A stretch of 30,845 bases of DNA from Virgibacillus_F sp049310925 (GTDB lineage: Bacteria; Bacillota; Bacilli; Bacillales; Amphibacillaceae), in the NCBI RefSeq assembly GCF_049310925.1, contig NZ_JBMERP010000044.1:1-30845 (forward strand), written 5' to 3'. The notes beneath the pieces were generated by a model. It had not been told where the DNA came from and ran no database searches. It saw only the letters and a program-made list of their open reading frames with translations. Numbering within the stretch: the stretch's first letter is position 1; every line of letters starts with the position of its first letter. The position numbers were made by a program, and so were the translations under genes. Of this stretch, positions 21,992 to 29,389 are shown one piece after another.

Positions 21992-22347
21992 GGTATTCCC
22001 CTCCGTGTGACCGCATCTATAACAACACCTATTTTAAGTGTTGATTAATTGTTACATATATAGCAAAAAAAATATAGTCTTTTTCAAAAAATAAATTATT
22101 ATTTACAATAAAAATCGAATTTTTAAAAAAATAAATATGTCTTTTTTTTATTATATGAAGAAATTGTCTAATGTTCTCTTTATAAAATCAAGTAAACATT
22201 GACTAATTGCCTTAAATGCCGTAATCTAGCATTGATGCTATTTTTTCTATTAGATAATGTCCAACATTTCAATGTTTGAAAATATATAATTAAAAGGCCT
22301 CGCGATTTGCGTTGAGCTAAGTTTTAATATTGGAGGAAATAATACAC
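21992..22347. other. AT-rich gene-free region upstream of the ABC-F gene
   Basis: Very AT-rich, with no reading frame. It holds a candidate promoter for the ABC-F gene, TTGACT (22199-22204), 17 bases, TAATCT (22222-22227). A small hairpin follows, TAGCA/TGCTA (22227-22240) with six T after it. The hairpin is either a transcription-start operator or, if a promoter lies further upstream, a leader terminator. ATTGTCTAAT at about 22164 and ATTAGATAAT at about 22250 are near-complementary. Confidence 0.4.
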
Positions 22348-23970
22348 ATGATAAATGTTTCAAATGTAAGTTTACGTTTTGGCGATAAAAAGTTATTCGA
22401 GGATGTTAATTTAAAGTTTACTCCCGGGAACTGTTATGGTTTGATTGGTGCTAATGGTGCTGGTAAATCAACATTTATAAAGGTTTTATCTGGTGAAGTG
22501 GAACCGCAAAGTGGCCATGTATCCCTTGCATCTGGAGAGAGAATGGCTGTTTTACAACAGGATCACTTTGCTTACGAGGATAAAGAAGTGCTGGATACTG
22601 TTTTAATTGGTCATGAAAAACTGTATAAGGTAAAACAGGAAAAAGACGCTATCTATATGAAGCCTGACTTTTCAGAAGCTGACGGGATGCGTGCTGCTGA
22701 ACTGGAAGGTGAATTTGCAGAAATGAACGGTTGGGAAGCAGAATCTGATGCGGCAGTCCTGTTAAAAGGACTTGGTATCAATGAGGAACTTCACACGAAG
22801 AAAATGGGCGAACTTGCTGGTGATCAAAAAGTGAAAATTCTACTTGCACAAGCATTATTCGGCAACCCCGATATTTTGCTGCTTGATGAGCCTACAAACG
22901 GATTAGATATCCAGGCTATTCAATGGTTAGAGGATTTTCTCATTAACTTTCAAAACACAGTAATCGTTGTTTCCCATGACCGTCACTTTTTAAATAAGGT
23001 TTGTACCCACATTGCCGATGTTGATTTCGGTAAAATCCAGATTTATATTGGTAACTATGATTTCTGGTATGAATCCAGTCAACTTGCTTTAAAAATGTCA
23101 CAAGATGATAACAAGAAAAAGGAAGAAAAAATTAAAGAATTACAGGCCTTTGTTGCTAGGTTTAGTGCTAACGCATCAAAATCTAAACAAGCCACCTCAC
23201 GTAAAAAGATGCTCGATAATATCACTCTTGAAGATATTAAACCCTCATCCAGACGGTATCCATTTGTAGGATTTACACCTGAGCGTGAAATTGGAAACGA
23301 CCTGTTACGGGTTGAGGGATTGACCAAAACAATAGGCGAGAAGAAAGTACTGGATAACGTAAGTTTCACTATTAATAAAGATGACAAAGTAGCCTTTATC
23401 GGCCGCGATGATATAGCAAAAACAACATTACTCAAAATAATCATGGGTGAAATGGAGCCCGATGCCGGGACTTTCAGTTGGGGAGTAACTACATCACAGT
23501 CTTATTTCCCTAAAGATAACGCAAAATATTTCGAGGGTAATGAAATGCCATTAGTCGACTGGTTACGCCAGTATTCTCCTCAAGATCAAACTGAAACTTT
23601 CTTACGCGGATTTTTAGGCAGAATGTTGTTTTCTGGCGAGGAAGCCCTTAAGAAAGCGAATGTGCTCTCAGGTGGGGAAAAAGTACGTTGTATGTTAGCA
23701 AAAATGATGCTTAGTAATGCCAACGTACTTGTCCTTGATGAACCTACAAACCATTTGGACTTAGAGTCTATTACTGCACTTAACAATGGTTTGATTAAAT
23801 TTAAAGGTTCTATTTTATTCACCTCTCATGACCATCAATTTATTCAGAGTGTTTCAAACCGCCTAATTGAAATCACTCCTCAAGGAATTGTTGATAAAGA
23901 GATGACCTATGATGAGTATGTTCAGGATAAGAAGCTACAAAAAGAAATTACAGCTATGTACGCTGTTTAG
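22348..23970 (+). CDS. ykpA: ABC-F family ATPase, YkpA/YbiT type
   Basis: A 540-residue cytoplasmic protein with two ABC ATPase domains and no membrane segment. ABC-F proteins bind the ribosome and help resolve stalled translation. Domain 1 has Walker A GANGAGKST (K40) and Walker B LLLDEPTNGLD. The linker (about 240-310) is charged and helical (SQDDNKKKEEKIKELQAFVARFSANASKSKQATSRKK). Domain 2 has a degenerate Walker A (GRDDIAKTT), a good signature LSGGEKVRCMLAKMML and Walker B VLVLDEPTNHLD. The first signature is also degenerate (LAGDQKVKILL); such changes are usual in this subgroup. I chose the ATG at 22348, preceded by GGAGGAAATAATACAC, over one six codons upstream that would cover the ribosome binding site. 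It is a housekeeping type rather than an obvious antibiotic resistance type. Confidence 0.94.
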   Translation: MINVSNVSLRFGDKKLFEDVNLKFTPGNCYGLIGANGAGKSTFIKVLSGEVEPQSGHVSLASGERMAVLQQDHFAYEDKEVLDTVLIGHEKLYKVKQEKDAIYMKPDFSEADGMRAAELEGEFAEMNGWEAESDAAVLLKGLGINEELHTKKMGELAGDQKVKILLAQALFGNPDILLLDEPTNGLDIQAIQWLEDFLINFQNTVIVVSHDRHFLNKVCTHIADVDFGKIQIYIGNYDFWYESSQLALKMSQDDNKKKEEKIKELQAFVARFSANASKSKQATSRKKMLDNITLEDIKPSSRRYPFVGFTPEREIGNDLLRVEGLTKTIGEKKVLDNVSFTINKDDKVAFIGRDDIAKTTLLKIIMGEMEPDAGTFSWGVTTSQSYFPKDNAKYFEGNEMPLVDWLRQYSPQDQTETFLRGFLGRMLFSGEEALKKANVLSGGEKVRCMLAKMMLSNANVLVLDEPTNHLDLESITALNNGLIKFKGSILFTSHDHQFIQSVSNRLIEITPQGIVDKEMTYDEYVQDKKLQKEITAMYAV

Positions 23971-23980
23971 TATTAGTTTA

Positions 23981-24018
23981 AAAAAGTGCTGCAAAAGAAA
24001 TCTTTTGCAGCACTTTTA
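23981..24018. terminator. Bidirectional terminator between ykpA and the ABC importer operon
   Basis: A perfect 12-pair stem GTGCTGCAAAAG (23986-23997) with CTTTTGCAGCAC (24002-24013) and a four-base loop. There are T residues after it on the plus strand and, on the minus strand, T at 23985-23980. It can stop transcripts from both convergent sides. Confidence 0.93.
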
Positions 24019-24034
24019 CTATTAATTTAAACTT

Positions 24035-24757
24035 TTATAATATTTTTTCTAAAAAGCCCTTTGCTCGATCTGTTTTTGGGTTAGTAAAGAATTGATTTGG
24101 CTCTCCTTCTTCTATTAAATAGCCATGATCAAGGAACAGTACACGATCAGCAACCTCACGAGCGAATCCCATTTCATGCGTAACTACTGCCATCGTCATT
24201 CCTGATTGCGCAAGGTCTTTCATAACATCCAGTACCTCTTTCACCATTTCTGGATCAAGTGCAGATGTTGGCTCGTCAAATAACATTAGTTGAGGCTCCA
24301 TTGCTAAAGCTCTAGCAATAGCTACTCTCTGCTTTTGCCCACCGGATAGACTGCTCGGGAAAGAAGAATCCTTATCTGTGAGTCCTACTTTGATCAACAA
24401 ATCATATGCCTTTTCTTCAGCTTCTTTCTTACTGTAGCCTTTCACCTTAATCGGCGCATAGGTCAAATTCTTAAGTACAGTTAAATGAGGGAAAAGATGA
24501 AAGTGTTGGAAGACCATTCCTATTTGGCCACGGACTTTCATTATATTGGTCTTGGGATCGGTTAAGTTCTCGTTATTAATATATATGGAACCCTTTGTTG
24601 GATTTTCTAACATGTTTAAGCACCGAAGTAGGGTTGATTTTCCAGATCCCGATGGACCTATGATTGACACAACCTCTCCTTCTTTTACCTCTGCAGAGAT
24701 ATCTGTTAAAACTTCATTGTTTCCAAATTTTTTGTATAAGTTCTCTACTTTAATCAC
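24035..24757 (-). CDS. artR: Polar amino acid ABC transporter, ATP-binding protein
   Basis: The 240-residue ATPase that powers the importer. Walker A is GPSGSGKST, the Q-loop segment is IGMVFQHFHLFPHLTVLKN, the signature is SLSGGQKQRVAIARALA, Walker B is LMLFDEPTSALDPEMV and the H-loop is VVTHEMGF. This pattern belongs to the PAAT (GlnQ/ArtR/HisP) group. The start is a GTG at 24757-24755 with GGAGG ten bases upstream; it overlaps the permease gene by eight bases. It is the last gene of a binding protein-permease-ATPase operon and is followed by a strong terminator. The symbol follows the B. subtilis artPQR layout and is tentative. Confidence 0.92.
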   Translation of the reverse strand: MIKVENLYKKFGNNEVLTDISAEVKEGEVVSIIGPSGSGKSTLLRCLNMLENPTKGSIYINNENLTDPKTNIMKVRGQIGMVFQHFHLFPHLTVLKNLTYAPIKVKGYSKKEAEEKAYDLLIKVGLTDKDSSFPSSLSGGQKQRVAIARALAMEPQLMLFDEPTSALDPEMVKEVLDVMKDLAQSGMTMAVVTHEMGFAREVADRVLFLDHGYLIEEGEPNQFFTNPKTDRAKGFLEKIL

Positions 24758-25409
24758 TAAGTCTCAGCCTCCGTTCAAGCATTTTGCCTAGCATAGTCAG
24801 ACACATAACTAGCAAATAATAAATAAGTCCTACAAATAATAATGGTTCAAAGTTTCGGTATAAATCCGCACCCACTACCTGTGCACGACGCATTAAATCT
24901 AAGTATCCAATTGTCGCAACTATGGCTGATTCTTTCGTTAAGGTTATGAATTCATTCATCAATGCTGGGAGGATATTTTTCAACGCCTGCGGTAATATAA
25001 TGTCTATCATCATTGACTTATAGGGTACACCTAATGCTTGTGCAGCTTCTGTTTGTCCTTTATCTACAGCCTGAATACCTGCCCTGATTATTTCTGATAC
25101 ATAAGCAGAAGAATTCAAACCAAAAGCCAAAACTGCAGCAGCAAATGGCTTTATATCATAGCCTGTCAGCTGAGGAACAGCAAAGTAGAAAATCATTAAT
25201 TGCAGAATTAATGGTGTACCCCGGAAGATTGACGTATATACATCAGCGAACCACGTCAGTATTTTTATATTACCAATTTTGAACAACGCTAAAATTGTTC
25301 CTAGTATAAACCCAAATATAATTGCACATATAACAAATTTTAATGTTACCCATATTCCTTCTAACATAAAAGGAATATAAGGCACGATTTGGGCAAAATC
25401 CAAATTCAT
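24750..25409 (-). CDS. artQ: Polar amino acid ABC transporter, permease
   Basis: A 219-residue inner-membrane permease of the HisM/GlnP family with about five helices. The N-terminal segment is IVPYIPFMLEGIWVTLKFVICAIIFG. The conserved region SIFRGTPLILQLMIFYFAVPQ and the EAA loop AAQALGVPYKSMMIDIILPQALKNILP (about 140-166) are typical and contact the ATPase. A single permease gene suggests it works as a homodimer. GAGGTG precedes the ATG. The gene lies 30 bases after the binding-protein gene and overlaps the ATPase gene. Confidence 0.93.
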   Translation of the reverse strand: MNLDFAQIVPYIPFMLEGIWVTLKFVICAIIFGFILGTILALFKIGNIKILTWFADVYTSIFRGTPLILQLMIFYFAVPQLTGYDIKPFAAAVLAFGLNSSAYVSEIIRAGIQAVDKGQTEAAQALGVPYKSMMIDIILPQALKNILPALMNEFITLTKESAIVATIGYLDLMRRAQVVGADLYRNFEPLLFVGLIYYLLVMCLTMLGKMLERRLRLSD

Positions 25410-25439
25410 GCCTTACACCTCATTTCTTTATAGTTATTG

Positions 25440-26219
25440 TTATTTATTTTTTAACCATTTATCTTTAAGTTTCTGAAGCTTTCCGTTTTCCTCAGCTTTT
25501 TTAAGAACTTCATTTACCTTTTCAACAAGGTCACTTCCTTCTGGAAAAGCAACAGCCATACCAGGTGAACTTGAAGTCGGATCGGCAAAACCAGTCAAGT
25601 TTTGTTCTTTAATGTAACCATCTGCCACAGCTTTGTCCATATATGCAACGTCAATTCGATTAGAAAGTAGTTCTTGAATTAAAATCGGTCCATCATCAAC
25701 CGTCTTTAATTGAAAGTCAACAATCTCTTTTTTAATCTTTTCAGCACCCTCTTGCTGTATCGTGCCTAACTGAGTACCGACTTTCTTACCCTTTAGGTCC
25801 TCAACTGTTTTAATATCAGATCCTTTTAATGTAACAAACATTTCACCAGAATGATTATAAGGGGTAGAGAAATCAACGTTTTTGTCTCGCTTCTCGGTAG
25901 CTGACATCCCGGCAAGTACCATGTCTACGCGGTCATTTTGTAATGCTCCTACAAGCCCGTCAAATTTCATATCCGTGATCTTAAGCTCGTATCCTAGTTC
26001 ACTCGCAATATAGTTTGCTAGATCAATATCAAATCCAACAATATCTCCTGAAGGATTTCTTGATTCAAAAGGTGCAAAGTCTGCCGATGTTGCCATTTCT
26101 AAAACTTTTTCTTCTTTTTTGTTACCTGTATTTTCGCTGTCACCAGCTGCTGACTTATCAGTATTGCCACAAGCTGCTAGTAGCACTGAAATCATGATTA
26201 ATAGAATCGTCTTTTTCAT
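25440..26219 (-). CDS. artP: Polar amino acid ABC transporter, substrate-binding lipoprotein
   Basis: A 259-residue extracytoplasmic binding protein with a lipoprotein signal peptide: MKKTILLIMISVLLAACGN, lipobox LAAC, so the mature protein is lipid-anchored at C17. The SBP_bac_3 domain follows, with SADFAPFESRNPSGDIVGFDIDLA, DMVLAGMSATEKRDKNVDFSTPY and KKVGTQLGTIQQEG. The pattern is close, from memory, to B. subtilis ArtP (YqiX, arginine), but cystine or other polar amino acids cannot be excluded. The ATG follows GGGGGAAGACAACA. The upstream region has TTGTTA, 15 bases, TATAAT, and then a palindrome at the start of the message, described separately. Confidence 0.93.
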   Translation of the reverse strand: MKKTILLIMISVLLAACGNTDKSAAGDSENTGNKKEEKVLEMATSADFAPFESRNPSGDIVGFDIDLANYIASELGYELKITDMKFDGLVGALQNDRVDMVLAGMSATEKRDKNVDFSTPYNHSGEMFVTLKGSDIKTVEDLKGKKVGTQLGTIQQEGAEKIKKEIVDFQLKTVDDGPILIQELLSNRIDVAYMDKAVADGYIKEQNLTGFADPTSSSPGMAVAFPEGSDLVEKVNEVLKKAEENGKLQKLKDKWLKNK

Positions 26220-26254
26220 TGTTGTCTTCCCCCATATAGTATTAAATTTTTTTT

Positions 26255-26268
26255 GGTATAAATATACC
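26255..26268 (-). promoter_or_regulatory. Perfect palindrome GGTATA-AA-TATACC in the importer leader
   Basis: Fourteen bases with perfect six-base arms, placed about 6-19 bases after the predicted transcription start and before the ribosome binding site. It is a good candidate repressor operator. No regulator gene is adjacent, so which protein binds is unknown. Confidence 0.5.
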
Positions 26269-26280
26269 TTTTAATGTCTT

Positions 26281-26307
26281 ATTATACCTATTTATGAATT
26301 TTAACAA
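26281..26307 (-). promoter_or_regulatory. Candidate promoter of the amino acid ABC importer
   Basis: Minus strand TTGTTA (26307-26302), a short 15-base spacer and a perfect TATAAT (26286-26281). The short spacer suggests a need for activation or an alternative -35. Confidence 0.45.
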
Positions 26308-26444
26308 ATTAACACCCTTCTGGGAAGTACTATTTTCAAAAAAATAATTAATAGTTTTTTTAGAAATGTCTATCTACTCATAAACTCTATTAACCTTTCT
26401 CTGTTTATCACTAAGGGATTTTTTGGTAGTCGGCACTATATTCG

Positions 26445-26524
26445 TAGGTTTTGTTGTTTTAATCTCTCAATTGATAAGGCTCTTCCCTTAAGTTTTGTTG
26501 CTTTTAATCTTCGCAGTTGATGCA
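26445..26524. repeat. Direct repeat of about 35 bp (TTTTGTTG ... TTTTAATCT ... TTGAT)
   Basis: Two related copies at about 26445-26478 and 26488-26524 share GTTTTGTTG and TTTTAATCT, followed by a CAATTGAT/CAGTTGAT end. The reverse complement of 12301-12322 carries the same TTTTGTTGTT ... CAGTTGAT pattern. This ties the two repeat-rich intergenic regions together as one family. Confidence 0.6.
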
Positions 26525-26535
26525 AAGTGCTAGTT

Positions 26536-26683
26536 AGTGAAAACTCTTTCGACGCCGCCGTTCCGGCAGAATACTTCGCTTTCCACGGGCACGGCCTCAG
26601 TCTCCTCAGAAGCAAAGAACGCTTCTTCCGGGGTCTTCGGACTCGTGCTGTTCCCGTAGGAGTCTTCGTATTCTGCCTTCACT
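26536..26683. repeat. GC-rich hairpin element, copy B
   Basis: The core is nearly the same as at 12040-12118 (CTTTCCACGGGCACGGCCTC, GGGGTCTTCGGACTCGTGCT, TTCCCGTAGGAGTC). The outer arms are different: GGCAGAATAC (26565-26574) pairs perfectly with GTATTCTGCC (26668-26677). An outermost AGTGAA/TTCACT extends the stem. A plus-strand frame of 64 codons over it is incidental. Confidence 0.85.
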
Positions 26684-26737
26684 ATGAATCCTGTATTTTC
26701 ATGGGACGTTTTTCCCCTTGAAAAGAAAGCTATCTAA

Positions 26738-26856
26738 GCTGCGGAAAAATGCGAGACTCCAGTGGGAAAGGAACAGTCTGAAGACCCCGCAGTGAGCGGT
26801 TTTTGCTCCGAGGAGGCTGAAGCGTTCCCCACGGAAAGCGAGTGTTTTTCCGCAGC
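26738..26856. repeat. GC-rich hairpin element, copy C (inverted relative to A and B)
   Basis: The reverse complement carries the same core (CTTTCCGTGGGGAACGCTTC, CAGCCTCCTC, GCGGGGTCTTCAGACT, GGAGTC). The arms are again unrelated to the others: GCTGCGGAAAAA (26738-26749) pairs perfectly with TTTTTCCGCAGC (26845-26856). It lies 54 bases from copy B, facing it, so the pair forms a larger imperfect palindrome. Confidence 0.85.
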
Positions 26857-26907
26857 GTTTTGGATCAGCACCAATTTAGTAAAGATTGGTAGGAAATAAG
26901 AACAGCT

Positions 26908-26987
26908 GTTACGTCGCAGTTTATCGAATTTGTGTCAAAAAGAACAATGTTTTATAAAACAGCCATTGATAAAAACTGCAACGTAAC
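26908..26987. repeat. Small inverted repeat related to the ends of the 11967-12322 element
   Basis: The left arm GTTACGTCGCAGTTTATC (26908-26925) is nearly complementary to the right arm at 26968-26987. The reverse complement of 26908-26950 closely matches the element end at 11967-12009 (TTTTTGACA ... ATAAACTRCGACGTAA). The 80-bp unit could be a minimal derivative of the same family. The rest of 26988-27165 shows nothing recognisable. Confidence 0.65.
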
Positions 26988-27169
26988 TTACCACTACGGA
27001 AATACAGCCCAATTTCCTTATCGTTGTAACACTGCTAAATTCTTCCTTGTCCTGTGGTAAAAGTACGTGTCTGAAATCCCCACGGCCCATGGAATTAACC
27101 GTTATACGAAAGTATCATTCGTCGCAGACCTTATAGAAAAAATAATCACCTTTAAAAAACAGCCAAATC

Positions 27170-27199
27170 AAAAACCCCTCTATCTAGTAGAGGGGTTTT
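27170..27199 (-). terminator. Strong terminator overlapping the end of the M20 hydrolase gene
   Basis: A perfect 12-pair stem AAAACCCCTCTA (27171-27182) with TAGAGGGGTTTT (27188-27199) and a five-base loop, with T residues on the minus strand. The gene's last six codons, stop included, lie in the stem and loop. The plus-strand tail TTTTC gives it some bidirectional character. Confidence 0.93.
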
Positions 27200-28349
27200 C
27201 ATTAAACTCTTTCTGCACTATTTCAAGCATTTGTTTGTTTTCTATTAGATCAAATCCTGTTGAAGCAAGTGCCATAACACCTTGCGAAAGGATTTTATGG
27301 GAATTATCGGTGGTCGTTGTATCTGCGAACTCAACTGTATGTGCGATAAGACTAGGGTTATCTAAGCCAATGTATGGATGAATTGCAGGTACTACCTGAC
27401 TAACATTTCCCATATCTATGGAACCATACTGACCTTTTGGCTTGCTTACTTCCTTTATACCTGAGGCTACCAGGTTATCAGTAAACAGCTTTGATAAGGT
27501 TTTATTCGTGATCATATCGTCATAACTCAACTCGTAATTACTAATGTGAACATCTGCTCCAGTCATTAGTGAAGCACCCTGAGCAACTTTTTTCACTTTC
27601 TCAACCACTTCATTTAAATAGACACGGTCTTTAGCACGGACATAAAATTGAGCTACTGCTTTTTCAGGTACAACATTTGCAGCTAGCCCACCTTCTGTTA
27701 TAATCCCATGAATTCGAACATCAGACTTTACATGCTGTCGCAATGCGTTTATTCCGTTAAACAGTTGGATAACACCATCTAGTGCATTGATTCCTTGTTC
27801 AGGAGCTGCCGCGGCGTGACTTGTTTTTCCTCGAAATTCAAATTGAATAGCATCCATCGCCAATGATTCTCCGCTTTCCGTGGATTCGCCTGATGGATGT
27901 AAAATCATCGCAGCATCAATATCATTAAATACACCTTGTTCTGCCATCGGTACCTTTGCCCCATTAGTCTCTTCAGCAGGTGTGCCTAACACTACCACTT
28001 TACCTCCGACTGTTTCTATAACCTTGCTCAAAAGAACGCCCGCACCTGCACCCATTGTTCCGATCATGTTATGTCCACATCCATGACCCACACCTGGCAA
28101 TGCATCATATTCTGCTAAGTACGCAATAGTCGGGCCTGGTTTGCCACTATCATATACAGCTTTAAATGCAGTTGGTCTATCTACAATTCCAGTTTCTATT
28201 TCAAATCGATGTTCTTTTAAAAATTCTACTAGTAATTTCATCGAACTAAATTCTTGATCCCCTAATTCTGGGTTGTGATATAAATAATCACTCATTTCCC
28301 AAAGCTTTGCTTCAAGTGGATTTATATGTTCTGCTAAATTATCTTTCAT
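27180..28349 (-). CDS. M20 family amidohydrolase/metallopeptidase (AbgB-like M20D)
   Basis: A 389-residue cytoplasmic zinc hydrolase that would cleave an amide bond of an N-acyl or peptidic amino acid. The catalytic domain has the metal region IAYLAEYDALPGVGHGCGHNM, in which the usual HxD is replaced by AEYDALP as in the p-aminobenzoyl-glutamate hydrolase group. LGTPAEETNGAK supplies the catalytic glutamates. The dimerisation domain begins near AIQFEFRGKTSHAAAAPEQGINALD. PAIHPYIG and a C-terminal TVEFADTTTTDNSHKIL complete the fold. I start it at the ATG at 28347-28349, after AGGGGGATTAGT. The terminator hairpin encodes the C-terminal NPSTR. It is 50 bases downstream of the tdh gene, but whether the genes are cotranscribed is unclear. 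Exact substrate unknown. Confidence 0.9.
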   Translation of the reverse strand: MKDNLAEHINPLEAKLWEMSDYLYHNPELGDQEFSSMKLLVEFLKEHRFEIETGIVDRPTAFKAVYDSGKPGPTIAYLAEYDALPGVGHGCGHNMIGTMGAGAGVLLSKVIETVGGKVVVLGTPAEETNGAKVPMAEQGVFNDIDAAMILHPSGESTESGESLAMDAIQFEFRGKTSHAAAAPEQGINALDGVIQLFNGINALRQHVKSDVRIHGIITEGGLAANVVPEKAVAQFYVRAKDRVYLNEVVEKVKKVAQGASLMTGADVHISNYELSYDDMITNKTLSKLFTDNLVASGIKEVSKPKGQYGSIDMGNVSQVVPAIHPYIGLDNPSLIAHTVEFADTTTTDNSHKILSQGVMALASTGFDLIENKQMLEIVQKEFNENPSTR

Positions 28350-28399
28350 ACTAATCCCCCTAACCTTTACCAATTTATTTGTGTTAGGTTATTTTTCCA

Positions 28400-29356
28400 T
28401 TAACCTTCGATCGCAAGTTTCGCTTCTAGTTTTTCCAGCATGTCTTTTGTCATTTTATCCAGGTCATACTCCGCTTTAAAATCCCATTCTTTCCTAGCTG
28501 TTGAGCAATCAATCCGGTTTGGCCAACTGTCTGCGATTTTTTGTCGAACAGGATCGACATCATAGCTAAGTTTGAATGTGGGAATATATTTTTGAATAGC
28601 CTTTTCAAAGTCAGCTGGTTCAACAGAAATTGAAGTTATATTAAAAGCATTTCGGTGCTCAAGTTTACTCACATCTGCTTCCATTAATTGTATGATTGCA
28701 TTTAGTGCATCTGGCATATACATCATATCCATATATGTGCCTTCCGCGATATAAGAGGTATAGGATTTATTTTTAACTGCTTCATAATAAATTTCAACTG
28801 AGTAATCCGTGGTTCCGCCACCTGGTGGTGTTACATAAGATATCAGACCTGGAAAACGAACACCACGCGTGTCTACACCAAACCGTGAATAATAATAATC
28901 ACAAAGTAACTCCCCCGCTACTTTATTTATTCCATACATGGTTGTGGGACGCTGAATTGTATCTTGTGGTGTTTCGTCTTTCGGCGTGTTTGGTCCGAAT
29001 GCTCCAATGGAACTTGGTGTAAAAAACTGCAGATTTAGCTCACGTGCCACCTCTAGCGCATTGACAAGCCCACCCATGTTTAATTCCCAAGCTTTTTTTG
29101 GAATAGCCTCTGCCTTTGCTGAAAGTAATGCGGCCAGATGCATTAATGTGTCTACATGATATGTTTTGCAAACTTCAAATAGACGGTCATAATCTGTGAC
29201 ATCCACAATTTCAAAAGGTCCATCCACTTCGTTGTGATCATCCTTCTTACGTATATCTGTGCCAATGACATTTTCTTTTCCATACGTCTCACGTAGTTTC
29301 GTTACAAGCTCAGAGCCTATTTGCCCCAATGCACCTGTTACTAAAATCTTTTTCAT
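28400..29356 (-). CDS. tdh: L-threonine 3-dehydrogenase, SDR (epimerase-like) type
   Basis: Oxidises L-threonine with NAD+ to 2-amino-3-ketobutyrate. The 318-residue protein is an extended SDR with the NAD motif VTGALGQIGSEL (G8, G11, G14). HLAALLSAKAEAIP and PSSIGAFGPNTPKDETP precede the catalytic Y141-xxx-K145 (MYGINKVAGE). RGVRFPGLISYVTPPGGGTTDYSVE is typical of the short-chain threonine dehydrogenases, which are unrelated to the zinc MDR-type Tdh of E. coli and B. subtilis. The ATG follows TTGGGGGTTTAACG. It is 33 bases after kbl on the same strand, which supports the assignment over a sugar epimerase. Confidence 0.93.
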   Translation of the reverse strand: MKKILVTGALGQIGSELVTKLRETYGKENVIGTDIRKKDDHNEVDGPFEIVDVTDYDRLFEVCKTYHVDTLMHLAALLSAKAEAIPKKAWELNMGGLVNALEVARELNLQFFTPSSIGAFGPNTPKDETPQDTIQRPTTMYGINKVAGELLCDYYYSRFGVDTRGVRFPGLISYVTPPGGGTTDYSVEIYYEAVKNKSYTSYIAEGTYMDMMYMPDALNAIIQLMEADVSKLEHRNAFNITSISVEPADFEKAIQKYIPTFKLSYDVDPVRQKIADSWPNRIDCSTARKEWDFKAEYDLDKMTKDMLEKLEAKLAIEG

Positions 29357-29389
29357 CGTTAAACCCCCAAAAGTTCGTTTGCATTATTA

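Noticed and set aside
22348..23970. Antibiotic-resistance ABC-F gene
   Set aside because: The whole-length pattern fits the housekeeping YkpA/YbiT group. Degenerate motifs in domain 1 and the second Walker A are usual there.
26527..26721. Plus-strand 64-codon frame over hairpin element B
   Set aside because: It is explained by GC-rich repeat sequence, has no ribosome binding site and resembles no protein.
27067..27381. Plus-strand 104-codon frame overlapping the end of the M20 gene
   Set aside because: It runs antisense through the terminator and the M20 coding sequence, and no family features are visible.
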